This document shows positions 27,091 through 36,786 of a stretch of 64,000 nt of DNA, piece by piece. Where the stretch lies: contig CANCJV010000010.1 in NCBI GenBank assembly GCA_947378425.1, positions 16,728 to 80,727 of the forward strand, read 5' to 3'. This DNA is from Synechococcaceae cyanobacterium. Its GTDB lineage: Bacteria; Cyanobacteriota; Cyanobacteriia; PCC-6307; Cyanobiaceae. Numbering within the stretch: the stretch's first letter is position 1; every line of letters starts with the position of its first letter. The notes below the pieces were generated by a model. That model searched no databases. It saw only the letters and a program-made list of their open reading frames with translations, and was not told the DNA's origin. A program made the position numbers and the translations under genes.

Positions 27091-27212
27091 TAGGAACGGC
27101 TCTTCGTCACAACCATCGTTAGATTAATGCCGTGGCGCTGCTGGCCTGGGCCGCAATCGGTCGTCAGCCATCCCCTCCCCTTCAAGCCAATCCGGTCCAG
27201 GCCGTCGCTTGC

Positions 27213-29009
27213 TCAGAGCTCGTGATGACGGGGCGCCAGGCCGTAGACCGGGGTGTCGAGGCCCGCCTGGCGTGCCTTGAGCTGCAGGGCCAGATAGAGC
27301 GAATAGTGGCGGCACTGGTGCAGGTTGCCGCCGTGGATCCAGAGGTTCGGCACCTGGGTGGGCTTCCACATGTTGCGCAGTTCCCCTTCCCAGGGGCCGG
27401 GGTCCTTGGGCGTCTCCGAGCCCAGACCCCAGACCTTGCCCAGGCGGTCGGCCACCTCTGGCGAGATCAGCTCCGCCAGGTAGCGGTTCATCGAGCCGAA
27501 ACCGGTGGCATAGACGACCAGGTCGGCGTCCAGTTCGCTGCCATCGCTGAGCACCACCGTGTGGGGCGTGAGCCGTTCGATCGTGACACCGCTGCGCAGC
27601 TGGATACGGCCATCGGCCACCAACTCCGAGGCACCGACATCGAGGTAGTAACCCGAGCCGCGCCGCAGGAACTTCATGAACACACCGGAGTCATCGGCGC
27701 CGAAATCGAGCAGGAAGCCACGGGCGGCCAGCCGGGCGTAGAGATCGGCGTACTCCACCCGCATGGTGTCATAGATGGGCTTCTGCCAGCGGGGCAGCAG
27801 GCGGTAGGGAATCGAGGCCGTCGTCATGTCGGCATCGTCTGGGGTGATGCCAGCGGCCAGGGCCTGCTCGGAATAGGAGCCGGCGAAGGCGAGCCGCTCC
27901 AGGGCCGGCATCGGCGCCACCAGGGTGGAACTGCGCTGAACCATCGTCACCGCCGCCGCCCCGTTTTCCCACAGGGCAGCCGCGATGTCATGGGCGGAGT
28001 TGTTGGAACCCAGCACCACACAGTGCTTGCCCGCGTAGGCATCCGGGCCTGGATGGCGGCTGGAGTGGTGTTGATCCCCCAGGAATGTCTCCTGCCCTGG
28101 GATGGTCGGCACGTTGGGGAAGCCGGCGACCCCCGTGGCGAACACCAGCTGGCGAGGCCTCAGGGTGTGGGGGGTGCCGTTGCGTTCCACCGTCAGCTCC
28201 CAGCGCTGCTGCTGGGTATCGAAGCGGGCGCTGCGGGCCGGAGAGGAGCCCCAGACATCGAGATCCATGACGCTGGCATAGGCCTCCATCCAGTCCGCCA
28301 GCTGGTCTTTCGGCGTGTACAGCGGCCAGCTCGCCGGGAACGGCAGATAGGGCAAGTGGCAGTAGTGCACCGGATCATGCAGGCACAGCGTCTTGTAGCG
28401 GTTGCGCCAGTGATCACCGGGGCGGGGCAAGGCCTCGACGATCAGGGTGGGCACGTCGAGTTGCCTCAGTCGGGCGCCGAGGCTCAGGCCCGCCTGGCCG
28501 CCGCCGATGATCACCACCTCGGGTTGCACCGTGATCCCGAGGGCCGCACGCTCCGTGGCGCGCCGCTCCGCCCAGCTGTGGCGGCCGGGATGGATCCCAT
28601 GCTCTGCCCCCAGCGGGCGCCGCTGGCCGAGATGCTGCTCGTGCCCCTTCAGCTCCTCCATCGCCGTGAACAGCGTCCAGGCGCGGCCATCGCGCAGCCG
28701 AACCTGGCCGATGCCCCGCGCCACGCGGGTCTCAAAGTGGAACCAGGCCTCCTGCCGCCCCTCGCTGTCGCTGGCTTCGCCTTTGAGGACAAAGCCATGG
28801 GGGGCGACATCATCCAGCCGTGCCTCCAGCATGGCGGCAATGGCGCCGAGACCCTCCTCGGTGCGCAGGTTCCAGGTGAAGATCACCAGATCGCGCCAGA
28901 AACAGTCCGCTTCGAACAGGTTCGGCAGCTCCTCCAGCCGGTGTTGCTCCAGGGCAGCGCCGAAGCGGGCGAGCCAGGCGGTGGCACTGGCGGTGGCGGC
29001 GGCAGTCAT
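27213..29009 (-). CDS. Flavin-containing monooxygenase with SnoaL-like N-terminal domain
   Basis: From ATG 29009 the first 150 residues look like a SnoaL/NTF2-type domain (LEELPNLFEADCFWRDLVIF). The FMO part follows: FAD motif VVIIGGGQAGLSLGARL, VEALPRPGDHWR, the NADPH motif VVLGSNNSAHDIAAAL, and VVYATGFGSMN near the end, plus the FATGVAGFPNVP segment of YUC/FMO-like enzymes. Such enzymes oxygenate N or S atoms or catalyse Baeyer-Villiger-type reactions. The substrate is unknown. Length of about 598 residues is typical for the fusion form. Confidence 0.85.
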   Translation of the reverse strand: MTAAATASATAWLARFGAALEQHRLEELPNLFEADCFWRDLVIFTWNLRTEEGLGAIAAMLEARLDDVAPHGFVLKGEASDSEGRQEAWFHFETRVARGIGQVRLRDGRAWTLFTAMEELKGHEQHLGQRRPLGAEHGIHPGRHSWAERRATERAALGITVQPEVVIIGGGQAGLSLGARLRQLDVPTLIVEALPRPGDHWRNRYKTLCLHDPVHYCHLPYLPFPASWPLYTPKDQLADWMEAYASVMDLDVWGSSPARSARFDTQQQRWELTVERNGTPHTLRPRQLVFATGVAGFPNVPTIPGQETFLGDQHHSSRHPGPDAYAGKHCVVLGSNNSAHDIAAALWENGAAAVTMVQRSSTLVAPMPALERLAFAGSYSEQALAAGITPDDADMTTASIPYRLLPRWQKPIYDTMRVEYADLYARLAARGFLLDFGADDSGVFMKFLRRGSGYYLDVGASELVADGRIQLRSGVTIERLTPHTVVLSDGSELDADLVVYATGFGSMNRYLAELISPEVADRLGKVWGLGSETPKDPGPWEGELRNMWKPTQVPNLWIHGGNLHQCRHYSLYLALQLKARQAGLDTPVYGLAPRHHEL

Positions 29010-29749
29010 GACCCGCAGGCAAGGCAACGGCACGAGTTTGGATCAGCACCGCTGCCTCAGCCCAGGCAGCGGTGCTCTCTGTTGCAGGAGTTTCAGTGCC
29101 TCTCCGCTACAGGTGCCCTGAGCCTGCAGCGCCAGAGGCGCCATGGCACCTCGATCCATCCCCGCTTTACGGACTGCTGGTTGCTCCATCCCTTGCCCTG
29201 CCCGAGCTGATGGGCGTCGCTCGCTGGACTTCAGCCAGTAGCCCCTGGTTTCGCCCTGACGCCGCCCTGGATGACAAGGCCCTGGACGATGGCGAGGCTG
29301 ATCCGACTCCCCGCGCCCAATTCCCCGCTCGCGTCGACACCGCCGCCAAGGCCTGGGCGAGTCCGTGCAGCCCATCGACAGGGAATGCCCAGGAGTTTCC
29401 CTGGCGGCGTCGATGAGCAGCTCTGCGGAGAAAGCGATTCATGCAATTGCTGCCGATGAAGCGACAGAATGGACTGATCCATCCAGGACGGATGATTGGC
29501 AACACGATCTGGCTATTCTAGTCATTTCTTCCAGGGAAACCCTGTCAATCCATCCCATGTCTGCCAGTCCCTAGGGATCACTGACGAGCCGCTATTGGCC
29601 ATTAGAAGCTCATCCTCGGGTACAGCAGTAGCTCAGGTTGATGTTCAACCTGCAGAAGCCAACCTCAAGGCTTGTGGCTTCAATCACGGCACGGCTCGCC
29701 TGGCCCAGGAGCGAGGCCATCGCTGCGTTAGCCTTTAATTTCACCAACG
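29010..29749. other. Gap with a sensor-kinase remnant
   Basis: Apart from the short histidine-kinase-like stretch at 29231-29360 on the minus strand, these 740 bases hold no supported gene. Composition falls towards the right end (29480-29750), which is AT-richer. Confidence 0.35.
29231..29360 (-). pseudogene. Histidine kinase ATP-lid remnant
   Basis: The minus strand reads GVDASGELGAGSRISLAIVQ followed by GLVIQGG. This matches the G2 box of sensor kinases (S-G-x-G-L-G-L-A-I-V-x-x-L-V-x-x-H-G-G) except that the core GLGL has become RISL. No H-box, N-box or response regulator is nearby, so only a fragment persists. Confidence 0.35.
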
Positions 29750-30343
29750 TTGATGATGTTCGAATTGACGTCGCCTCTCGCTGCAGCTCCTGTTTCAGCT
29801 ACCGGTCAACAGGCGTTTCTGCTGGTTGCCTCCAGCTTCAGTCCCATGGATCTCTGGAGCAGGATTGAGAAGGCCTGGCCTGATCTTGGCCAGCATGGCG
29901 TTCAGTGTCTGTGGTCGGCACCGCTGTATGGACGTCATGGCGTGGGTCTCTATGTCACGGCCAGCTCACGGGCGCAGATTGAAGCCAGTGCTGAAGCGCT
30001 GCAACAGCTGATGGCCAGCAGCCAGGTGGAGATCAGACTCTGCAAAAATGATGGCCACACCCATCCCCTCGCCGCTGCTCAGACGCTCCATCCTGTCCAG
30101 GGATTGGTGGCGATCAGCTTGTTACCGGAAGGCCAGACCAGGGAAAGCGAAATTGTGCTCGAGTTGCAGTCCCTCACGGGTGTTCAGCAGGTGCGGGCCT
30201 GTTATGGCGAGTCGGATGTGTTGATGCTGCTGGCCGCTGCTGATCTCGATGGCTTTCGCGAGGTGCTGGTGCACCAGATCCGCGGTGCTGATGGCGTCGC
30301 CACCACCAGCACTCGCCTTGTTTATGCCCTGCATCGCGGCTGA
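29750..30343 (+). CDS. Protein with C-terminal Lrp/AsnC-like ligand domain
   Basis: The 197-residue protein lacks a helix-turn-helix. Its last 80 residues (ISLLPEGQTRESEIVLELQS through YGESDVLMLLAAADLDGFRE to TSTRLVYAL) follow the RAM/ACT-like fold of Lrp-family effector domains. The first half (FLLVASSFSPMDLWSRIEKA, WSAPLYGRHGVGLYVTASS) may be a second copy of a similar fold. It probably senses a small molecule such as an amino acid, and an amino-acid permease is encoded convergently next to it, overlapping by 22 bases. Two ATGs in tandem (29750, 29753) make the start slightly uncertain. Confidence 0.55.
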   Translation: MMMFELTSPLAAAPVSATGQQAFLLVASSFSPMDLWSRIEKAWPDLGQHGVQCLWSAPLYGRHGVGLYVTASSRAQIEASAEALQQLMASSQVEIRLCKNDGHTHPLAAAQTLHPVQGLVAISLLPEGQTRESEIVLELQSLTGVQQVRACYGESDVLMLLAAADLDGFREVLVHQIRGADGVATTSTRLVYALHRG

Positions 30344-31704
30344 AACCACAGAATCCAGATCGCCAGCCCCAGAGCCAGTCCGACGGTGAAAATCTTGATC
30401 GGCCACCACGTCCACACCAACAGGCCAAACATCAGCAGCACCAGCAAACCGATGGTCAGCATCACCGTGGTGACGATCGGATGGCCGGCCAGGGGCCAGC
30501 TGCCAGGCACCGGACCAGGCCGCTGCAGACGGGCCTGACGCAGGATCAGGGCCGGCACGATCCAGCACCCCACAGGAATCCCAAGGCCGCCGCCGATCGA
30601 AAGAGCCTGGGTGAGATTGGTGGACCCGCCGTGCATCCAGCCCAGGATCAGCAGCAGGGCCGCCAGCGTCGGCAGGGCCGGCAGCAGGTCCTTTCCCCAG
30701 CCCCTGCCGGCCAGGGGCAGATCGCGCAGCTGATTGCCCAGCACCCCGCCGGCACGGATGGCGGCAAAACCCGAGAGGGTGATCGCCAGGGCAGCGCAGA
30801 GCAGGGCCACGGCTGAATCCCCCGTCCCCCCCAACGCCACCAGCACCGTGCCCTTCATGCCCTCCAGGCTTTGGCGTGGCACCACCTGACAGACGACGGT
30901 GAGCCACACCATCACCAGCGCGATCATCCCCAGGCTGCCCGCGACACTGCCCCGGATCAGACTGCCGCCGGCGCGGTCACGGGGCAGCACGAAGCTGGCC
31001 GCCGTCGCCAGCAGCGAGGGGCCGAAATAGGTGTAGAAGCTGATGGCCAGCAACGAGGACCAGGGCGGCAGCGACCAGGGATTGATCTGGGCCAGGGGTG
31101 TCCAGAACTCCTGCAGGCTGAAGGAGACCATCCGCGGAATCACGCCGATGCTGATGCCCAGCAACAGGGCGAAGGTCAGGAAGCCCAGGAGCACCATCAC
31201 GCTGAAGCCCAGGCTGCGGCGTCGATTGAGCGCCACAATCAGCACCGACAGGCCCAGCAGCCAGGGGACCTGGGGGGTGTGGCTGAGCCCTGCCATCACA
31301 TCGACAAAGCCCAGCAGGCCCCCGACCAGCGCCGTGAACCACATCGTCAGGATGGCGAAGGTGGCCACCCGGTTGCCCATGGGCCCCAGGTAGTACTGGG
31401 CCACGGCCGGCAGGGTGGTGCGGCCCCGGGCGTCGTCCCCGAGCCGCACGATCGACTCGCTGAGCCCTGCGGTGATCAGCACATTGCCGGCGCCGATCAG
31501 GCCCAGGGTGATCAGGCCCAGGCCTGGTCCGAGGCTGGCGGCGGCGATGGCGGACACCAACAGGGTCTGGGGCAGGGGCAACAGCAGCGAAAAAATCAGG
31601 GACAGGGCGTAGGGGGGCAGGTCCAGCAGGCGCTCCAGCCCTTGATGCTGCGGAGCGGGGGGCGTGATCACGGCAACTGCCTTCGGCTTCAATCGACTCA
31701 GCAT
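30322..31704 (-). CDS. Amino-acid permease (APC superfamily)
   Basis: From ATG 31704 the 460-residue product has about eleven hydrophobic segments. The first region, LLPLPQTLLVSAIAAASLGPG followed by GLIGAGNVLITAGLSES, carries the G-A-G-N-type unwound helix found in APC transporters; WTPLAQINPWSLPPWSSLLA and SFYTYFGPSLLATAASF follow. It resembles bacterial aromatic/neutral amino acid permeases, but the substrate is not clear. The long open frame above 31704 is antisense to the J-domain gene and is not coding. The gene is divergent from that gene with 156 bases between. Confidence 0.75.
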   Translation of the reverse strand: MLSRLKPKAVAVITPPAPQHQGLERLLDLPPYALSLIFSLLLPLPQTLLVSAIAAASLGPGLGLITLGLIGAGNVLITAGLSESIVRLGDDARGRTTLPAVAQYYLGPMGNRVATFAILTMWFTALVGGLLGFVDVMAGLSHTPQVPWLLGLSVLIVALNRRRSLGFSVMVLLGFLTFALLLGISIGVIPRMVSFSLQEFWTPLAQINPWSLPPWSSLLAISFYTYFGPSLLATAASFVLPRDRAGGSLIRGSVAGSLGMIALVMVWLTVVCQVVPRQSLEGMKGTVLVALGGTGDSAVALLCAALAITLSGFAAIRAGGVLGNQLRDLPLAGRGWGKDLLPALPTLAALLLILGWMHGGSTNLTQALSIGGGLGIPVGCWIVPALILRQARLQRPGPVPGSWPLAGHPIVTTVMLTIGLLVLLMFGLLVWTWWPIKIFTVGLALGLAIWILWFQPRCRA

Positions 31705-31860
31705 GCAGCTCAGTCCTCCAGCTGGTTGGCTGACGCGCTGCTGGTCCACCCCAAGTTCCCCATCGGTGCAGGCGCACCCGGAGTCGAAGGTCCTGGTGTT
31801 GCCGCTCACCGGCGAAGCCGATGGCCATGCACGAAACTGAATGAACGAATCGTGCTCACC

Positions 31861-32256
31861 ATGCCCCAGACCCAGCGCCAGCGGCCCCTGCCCCTGGTGA
31901 TCACCCGATCCAGCGGCGAGGATCCCAGACCCGCTGAGGACAAGGCCGAAGGCGAGCGCCGGGGATTCGGTGGCGGCGGAGCGGCCAGGCCATCGAAGCG
32001 CAAGGGCGGCAAGAAGCGCAGTCCTTCCCTCACCAAGGCGGACTGGGGGCCGCTGGGCAAACATCCCGACATCGAGGCGATCGTGGCCAGGCAGCGCCTG
32101 CACCTGCCCCTCTCCGGCCGCATCAGTGAAGGGGCGGTGAACCGGGCCTGGAAAAGTGCCGCCGCCGAACATCATCCCGATCGCGGCGGTGAGCACGACA
32201 CCATGCAGCTGGTCAACACGGCCCGGGATCTGCTGCTCGGTCGGGGCGTCAGCTGA
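31861..32256 (+). CDS. J-domain-like small protein
   Basis: The 131-residue product has a basic disordered N-terminus (PSKRKGGKKRSPSL) and ends in VNRAWKSAAAEHHPDRGGEH with MQLVNTARDLLLG. This matches helix II, the H-P-D loop (about 105-107) and helix III of a DnaJ domain, here at the very C-terminus. It would recruit and stimulate a DnaK. Start at ATG 31861; a GTG ten bases upstream is possible. Confidence 0.7.
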   Translation: MPQTQRQRPLPLVITRSSGEDPRPAEDKAEGERRGFGGGGAARPSKRKGGKKRSPSLTKADWGPLGKHPDIEAIVARQRLHLPLSGRISEGAVNRAWKSAAAEHHPDRGGEHDTMQLVNTARDLLLGRGVS

Positions 32257-32997
32257 GGCGTCCGGGACGGCCCTCCCCCCCGATCGGCCCGATGGCATTG
32301 ACAGCGCTGGGACCAGCAGCCGGGGAGCGAAGGTTCGCTGTCGCGAGGGAACGACTTTGCGTTCCCGTTGCTGATCGAACCGCCGACGGCGGTGGACGCT
32401 GTGGATCTGGCCTGCCCTCGCCTGCTCCGAAGACAAGCCCTGAGCCTGGAGCCGGGGCAGCTTGAGGGGGGCTTCAACGTGGATCCGGGCGTGTGGAACA
32501 GCTGACGATGGCGGCACATGCCACGGCTCTGTTCTGATCGCTCTGGGTGTGATTCACCCGTCTGGCCTGGCCAGCCGCAGTGTGCAGGAAGCCAGCACTG
32601 ACGACAGGCGGGCGAACCCGGCAAGCCGGCATCGGGTGGTCTGGACGCTGGCCAACACCAAGCGGCTCGTCAACCGCGGGATACCCAGGAGGTTGAGCCG
32701 TTGCGATTCCATGGCCGCGACAGCCTTTTGGACGATGGACAGCCTTGTTGACGAAGCACAGCGTTGACGATGGACAGCCTGGAGTCTGCAGCTGATTCGA
32801 CGACCAGGACGTGTCTCAGTTTCAGAGACTTAAGCAGATTTCTGTTCACAGCTAGCTCGATCTCTCGCAACGTTGTGACATGACTTTCATGGAAGAACGA
32901 ATGGCTTACGGCCAGCAGATCCGCTGCAGGGGATGGCGATGCGGAGACCTTTCGCTAGCAATGTGTCATGTCTGATGCTGACTGAACCGGGCATCAG
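32257..32997. other. Gap without supported gene
   Basis: About 740 bases between the J-domain gene and the lipase. A plus-strand stretch at 32301-32504 is open and protein-like (NDFAFPLLIEPPTAVDAVDL) but has no start codon and no recognised family, so it may be another gene fragment. The right half (32740-32990) is AT-richer and leads into the lipase. Confidence 0.35.
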
Positions 32998-34164
32998 ATG
33001 CACCGTCCAACCCTTGTCCCGAGGCAGCCGCAGATGCATTCAACCGCAAGAGCCAACCAGGCCTGCCATCACCCGACACGGGTGACGCCAGCCAAGGCGA
33101 TGGAACTGGCCAACCTGATCCTGATTTCCTATAATAAGAATCTAAAGTTCACAGAGTCCATGAGTGAATTTGGTCACGAGCCTGAAGGCCTGTTTCCAGA
33201 TACGGTGCTGTGCAACGATGATTCGAAATACGATGACGACAACCCCGAGCATCTCGCCGTAGAACCGTACAAGATAGCCTCATGGATCTGGACAACGGAG
33301 CAAATGGGCTTGGCCCATGGATTCAAGCATCGGACATTGCCATTTGGCTTTATCGCCTACAGAACACTGACAAGAGAGCTTTTTATTATTCTCAGGGGGA
33401 CGATCACCAGTAGTGAGTGGAAGAACAATGTCATCGCCGTTCCCACATCATCGATCAGTGAGGCAACGGATCTGGGTCTCGTCCATGCCGGTTTCAACAA
33501 ATTGTTCAATGCCACGCATCAAGAGGTCTCTGAGTTGCACCTGGGCAAAATCGATGCCCACACTCCTGATTTCTATGGGGCGCCGAACCTGCCAGAGCGC
33601 TCGGGGAGCATCAAGGAAGCCATTACCGACGCCGTGATCAATGCCGACTGGCATCGCCAGGGCTACCGCATCTACATTGCTGGACATAGCCTGGGCGGAG
33701 CCCTTGCGATGCTGGCGGGCTTCCACTTGTTGACCCATGATTACGAAGCTTACAAAGACATCCTTTCCGTCTGCACTTTTGGCGCGCCTCGAGTAGGCAA
33801 TCAGGATTTTTGTAATTGGTTCAACAAATGCGACGTTGTGCGCTATGCCAATACCGAAGATATCGTGCCAACGGTTCCACCCTCAACTGTCAATCTTTTT
33901 GGATCAGACATGAAGGAAACCAACAACGCCAAGATCATTGCGATGCGAGAGGCTGGCTACAGACAACTGGACGATACATTTGGGGCGACAAAAGGCCTGG
34001 ATTACAATCGGCACGATGCATCAGGAGATGAGGCCTGGCAAAAAAGAGCCTATATCCATACAGGCGAGCATCGATCCTTTACCACCAATATGGGAAGCAT
34101 CAGCTACAATCACAACATGAAAGAGACCTACAGATGTGGCATAACCTCGCTGGAGAAGAGGTAG
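32998..34164 (+). CDS. Class 3 lipase-family protein
   Basis: The 388-residue protein has the alpha/beta-hydrolase elbow IYIAGHSLGGALAMLAG (Ser nucleophile), the oxyanion segment LFIILRGTITSSEW, the acid YANTEDIVPTVPP and a late His in SYNHNMKETY, the catalytic layout of fungal-type (class 3) triacylglycerol lipases. There is no clear signal peptide; an N-terminal segment before AKAMELANLILISYNKN is polar. The coding sequence is visibly AT-richer and uses more A/T-ending codons than its neighbours, suggesting transfer. It stands alone. Confidence 0.82.
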   Translation: MHRPTLVPRQPQMHSTARANQACHHPTRVTPAKAMELANLILISYNKNLKFTESMSEFGHEPEGLFPDTVLCNDDSKYDDDNPEHLAVEPYKIASWIWTTEQMGLAHGFKHRTLPFGFIAYRTLTRELFIILRGTITSSEWKNNVIAVPTSSISEATDLGLVHAGFNKLFNATHQEVSELHLGKIDAHTPDFYGAPNLPERSGSIKEAITDAVINADWHRQGYRIYIAGHSLGGALAMLAGFHLLTHDYEAYKDILSVCTFGAPRVGNQDFCNWFNKCDVVRYANTEDIVPTVPPSTVNLFGSDMKETNNAKIIAMREAGYRQLDDTFGATKGLDYNRHDASGDEAWQKRAYIHTGEHRSFTTNMGSISYNHNMKETYRCGITSLEKR

Positions 34165-34363
34165 GTACTGGCTGCCTGCAGCAGCTGTCTGTCCTGGTTC
34201 CAGGAGCTGCGGGGTGGCTTCGGGATAGCCAGGGCCGTCGCCTGTGCTGGAGAGGTGCCCAGCTTCCAGCGGCTCGTTTCACGCCGAACGGGCCTCCGGG
34301 CTGAAGCGTCAGCGCTGCCTGCAGCCAAGGTTGTCAGACCTGGTTACAGGCAGAAGGCAGGAC

Positions 34364-36721
34364 TTACACCTTGCCCATGAACTCTCCCCACAACTGGGCC
34401 GCCAGAGCACCGGAGGCGTAATCCGCTGCATGGTTGTCATCGTTGCCCATCCAGATGCCCGTAAGGATGCCGCGGGTGGGCGAGTAGCCGATGAACCAGA
34501 CATCGACACCATGGTTGGTGGTGCCGGTCTTGCCGCGGGCATCGGTCACCACGCCGGCATGACGACCGGTGCCGACCTGGACCACCCTGCGCAACAGGCC
34601 ATCCATGGCCTCGGCCACCTGGGGATCGATCAACTGCTGCGGCTTTTCACCGATCGGCGTCGTCACACCACTCGGCGGGCATTGGGCCAGATTCAGGGCG
34701 GACTTGCAGATCCCCAGGTCATAGATCCGTTCGACGCCATGCATCGGTACGCTGCGGCCGCCATTGGCCACCACCGCATAGGCCCGTGCCATTTCATAGA
34801 GCAGGGTTTCCTGTCCACCCAGCACCATGCTGTAGTTCGCCTCCAGTGGCGTGCTGATGCCCAGTTGGCGCGCCCTGTGGATCACCTGGTTCAATCCAGC
34901 CTTTTCGGCCAGGCGCAGAGCCACGACATTTTCGGAATAGGCGAAACCATCGGCCATGCTCATGCGCCCGTCACGACCCACCGGCCCATGGCCGCAACCG
35001 GCCACATAACTCAGCGAGGCGCAGGAGATCAGCTCCTGGGGTGTGGCGCCGGCTTCAAGGGCTGCCAGATAGGTGAACAGCTTGAAGGTGGAGCCCGGCT
35101 GACGCAGCGCCTGGACCCGGTCAAAGCTGGATTGCTTGTAATCGCCGCCACCGACATAGGCGAGAATATCGCCGGTTTTGATCTCGATCGCGATCAAGGC
35201 CGCCTGGCTCACACCCAGGGGCTTGGCTTTGCTGTCCAGGAAGCGTTGCAGCTGTCGTTGGGCCAGTGCTTGCAGATGGGGATCGATGGTACTGACAACG
35301 TAGTAGTTACCGCCTTCTCTGTCGGCATTGAGATTCAGGGCAAATCGGGTTCCGGCGAGTTCGGCTGAGACATAGTCGCTGAAAAATGGATAGCTTGTGA
35401 ATGAAGATTGCCTGCAGGCCGATGGATCAGTGTTCAAGGGTCTACGGCTGGCGTCAATCAATTGCTGATCATTGATGTAACCCTCATCGTGCATGCGTCT
35501 GAGCACGAGGTCCCGGCGCAATTTCGGTGTCCAGACCTTCTCATCCGCCAGCGGGGGTTCCGGCTGACCGCTGCGCTGTTCCCGCTCCAGCCTCTCGGAA
35601 CGCAGGCGCTCGGGGGAGGGGGCGTAGCAGGGGCTGTAGCCGTTCGGTAACGGCAGGAGTCCCACCAGAAACGCCGACTCGGCAAGATCGAGCTGGCGGG
35701 CCGACTTGCGGAAATATAATTGGGCCCCTTGCTCAAAGCCATCGGCTCCCAGGCCGAGATGGGCGCGATCGAGATACATTTTGAGGATCTCGTTCTTACT
35801 GAATCCCGTTTCCAGTTGCCAGGCCACCCACAGCTCGCGCAGCTTGCGCCTGAGGCTGTAGTCATTGCCGACGGAGGGGTAGTAGATGCGTGCCACCTGC
35901 TGGGTCAGGCCACTGCCGCCACCGCTGTGGTGCACCAGGGAGCGCAGGGTGCCGAACACGTCCAGTCCGCTGTTCCAGCCGAAGCGGGAGTCCTCCGAGG
36001 CCAGCAGGGCCTGGCGCAGCTGCAGGGGGTAGGCGTTGAGGCTGGGCAGGGCTGTGGCCGAACCCTCCCTGGCATCAATCTGGCGGCCGTCGCTGCTGAC
36101 GATCTTCACCGGTCCGCCGATGGCCCGGATGTGGGACCCGCCGGCGATGCTGCTGGCCAGCAAAAGCCCTCCCATCGCCAGGCCCGAAAGGGTCAGGGCC
36201 GTGATGCCCCCCCAGTGCCCGAGGCGCTCCAGATCGCTGCGGGGATGGACGTAGCGCAGGGTGGGCGCCTGGGCGAGCGCCGATCCCAGTTGCAGGGCAT
36301 CGCCATGGCGCAGCCTGATGGTCCGGATGCGCTGATCCTTCCAGAACACCCCATTGGCGGAGTTGAAGTCCTCCAGAACAGGGTCGCGATCGCCGCAGCG
36401 CTCCCGTTCGACAACACAGTGCACACGGCTGACGCCATCGGCATCGGCCACCAGCTCACAGTGAGGATCGCGGCCGATGCGGATCCGTTCGCTCCCCAGC
36501 GGCAGCCGCTGCAGCCGAACGCCATCGCGCCAGAGTTCCAGCGAGGCCTGGCGTGCCCGCAGAGCCATCCAGCCCTGGCGTAAAGCACACCAGCGATCAG
36601 ACCAGCGGCCGTGTCGCCATCGTTCGATCCGCTTGCCCCTGGTGGCTGGCGGTTCAACCGCTGTCGAGGCGCTGGCGAGATGGCCGGTGCTGGCTTGCTC
36701 TGGCCTGCGCGCGCCTGACAT
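34364..36721 (-). CDS. Class A penicillin-binding protein with N-terminal FHA domain
   Basis: Bifunctional cell-wall synthase. After a basic lead, an FHA domain (about 71-146) has the full phosphothreonine-binding set: RIGRDP, SRVH and NSANGVF. A membrane helix follows (about 172-192, ALTLSGLAMGGLLLASSIAG). The GT51 domain has ALLASEDSRFGW (catalytic Glu) and GGSGLTQQVARI. The transpeptidase domain has PGSTFK (Ser about 544), SEN and GKTGTTNHGVD. All catalytic motifs are present, so it should polymerise and cross-link peptidoglycan. The FHA domain faces the cytoplasm and could read phosphorylation by the divergent kinase cassette. Start is ATG 36721; a GTG four codons upstream exists. Confidence 0.93.
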   Translation of the reverse strand: MSGARRPEQASTGHLASASTAVEPPATRGKRIERWRHGRWSDRWCALRQGWMALRARQASLELWRDGVRLQRLPLGSERIRIGRDPHCELVADADGVSRVHCVVERERCGDRDPVLEDFNSANGVFWKDQRIRTIRLRHGDALQLGSALAQAPTLRYVHPRSDLERLGHWGGITALTLSGLAMGGLLLASSIAGGSHIRAIGGPVKIVSSDGRQIDAREGSATALPSLNAYPLQLRQALLASEDSRFGWNSGLDVFGTLRSLVHHSGGGSGLTQQVARIYYPSVGNDYSLRRKLRELWVAWQLETGFSKNEILKMYLDRAHLGLGADGFEQGAQLYFRKSARQLDLAESAFLVGLLPLPNGYSPCYAPSPERLRSERLEREQRSGQPEPPLADEKVWTPKLRRDLVLRRMHDEGYINDQQLIDASRRPLNTDPSACRQSSFTSYPFFSDYVSAELAGTRFALNLNADREGGNYYVVSTIDPHLQALAQRQLQRFLDSKAKPLGVSQAALIAIEIKTGDILAYVGGGDYKQSSFDRVQALRQPGSTFKLFTYLAALEAGATPQELISCASLSYVAGCGHGPVGRDGRMSMADGFAYSENVVALRLAEKAGLNQVIHRARQLGISTPLEANYSMVLGGQETLLYEMARAYAVVANGGRSVPMHGVERIYDLGICKSALNLAQCPPSGVTTPIGEKPQQLIDPQVAEAMDGLLRRVVQVGTGRHAGVVTDARGKTGTTNHGVDVWFIGYSPTRGILTGIWMGNDDNHAADYASGALAAQLWGEFMGKV

Positions 36722-36786
36722 TCCTTGTCCCACCAGCCGGGTACACCCTGGTTGCTTACACTACTTGTTGTCATTTTCCGGGCCTG

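Noticed and set aside
27132..29210. 692-codon plus-strand frame opposite the flavin monooxygenase
   Set aside because: Low-complexity translation without motifs; the minus strand has clear FAD and NADPH sites.
30871..31860. Upstream extension of the J-domain reading frame
   Set aside because: It runs antisense through the permease gene and is Gln/Gly/Arg-rich; only the part after ATG 31861 looks like protein.
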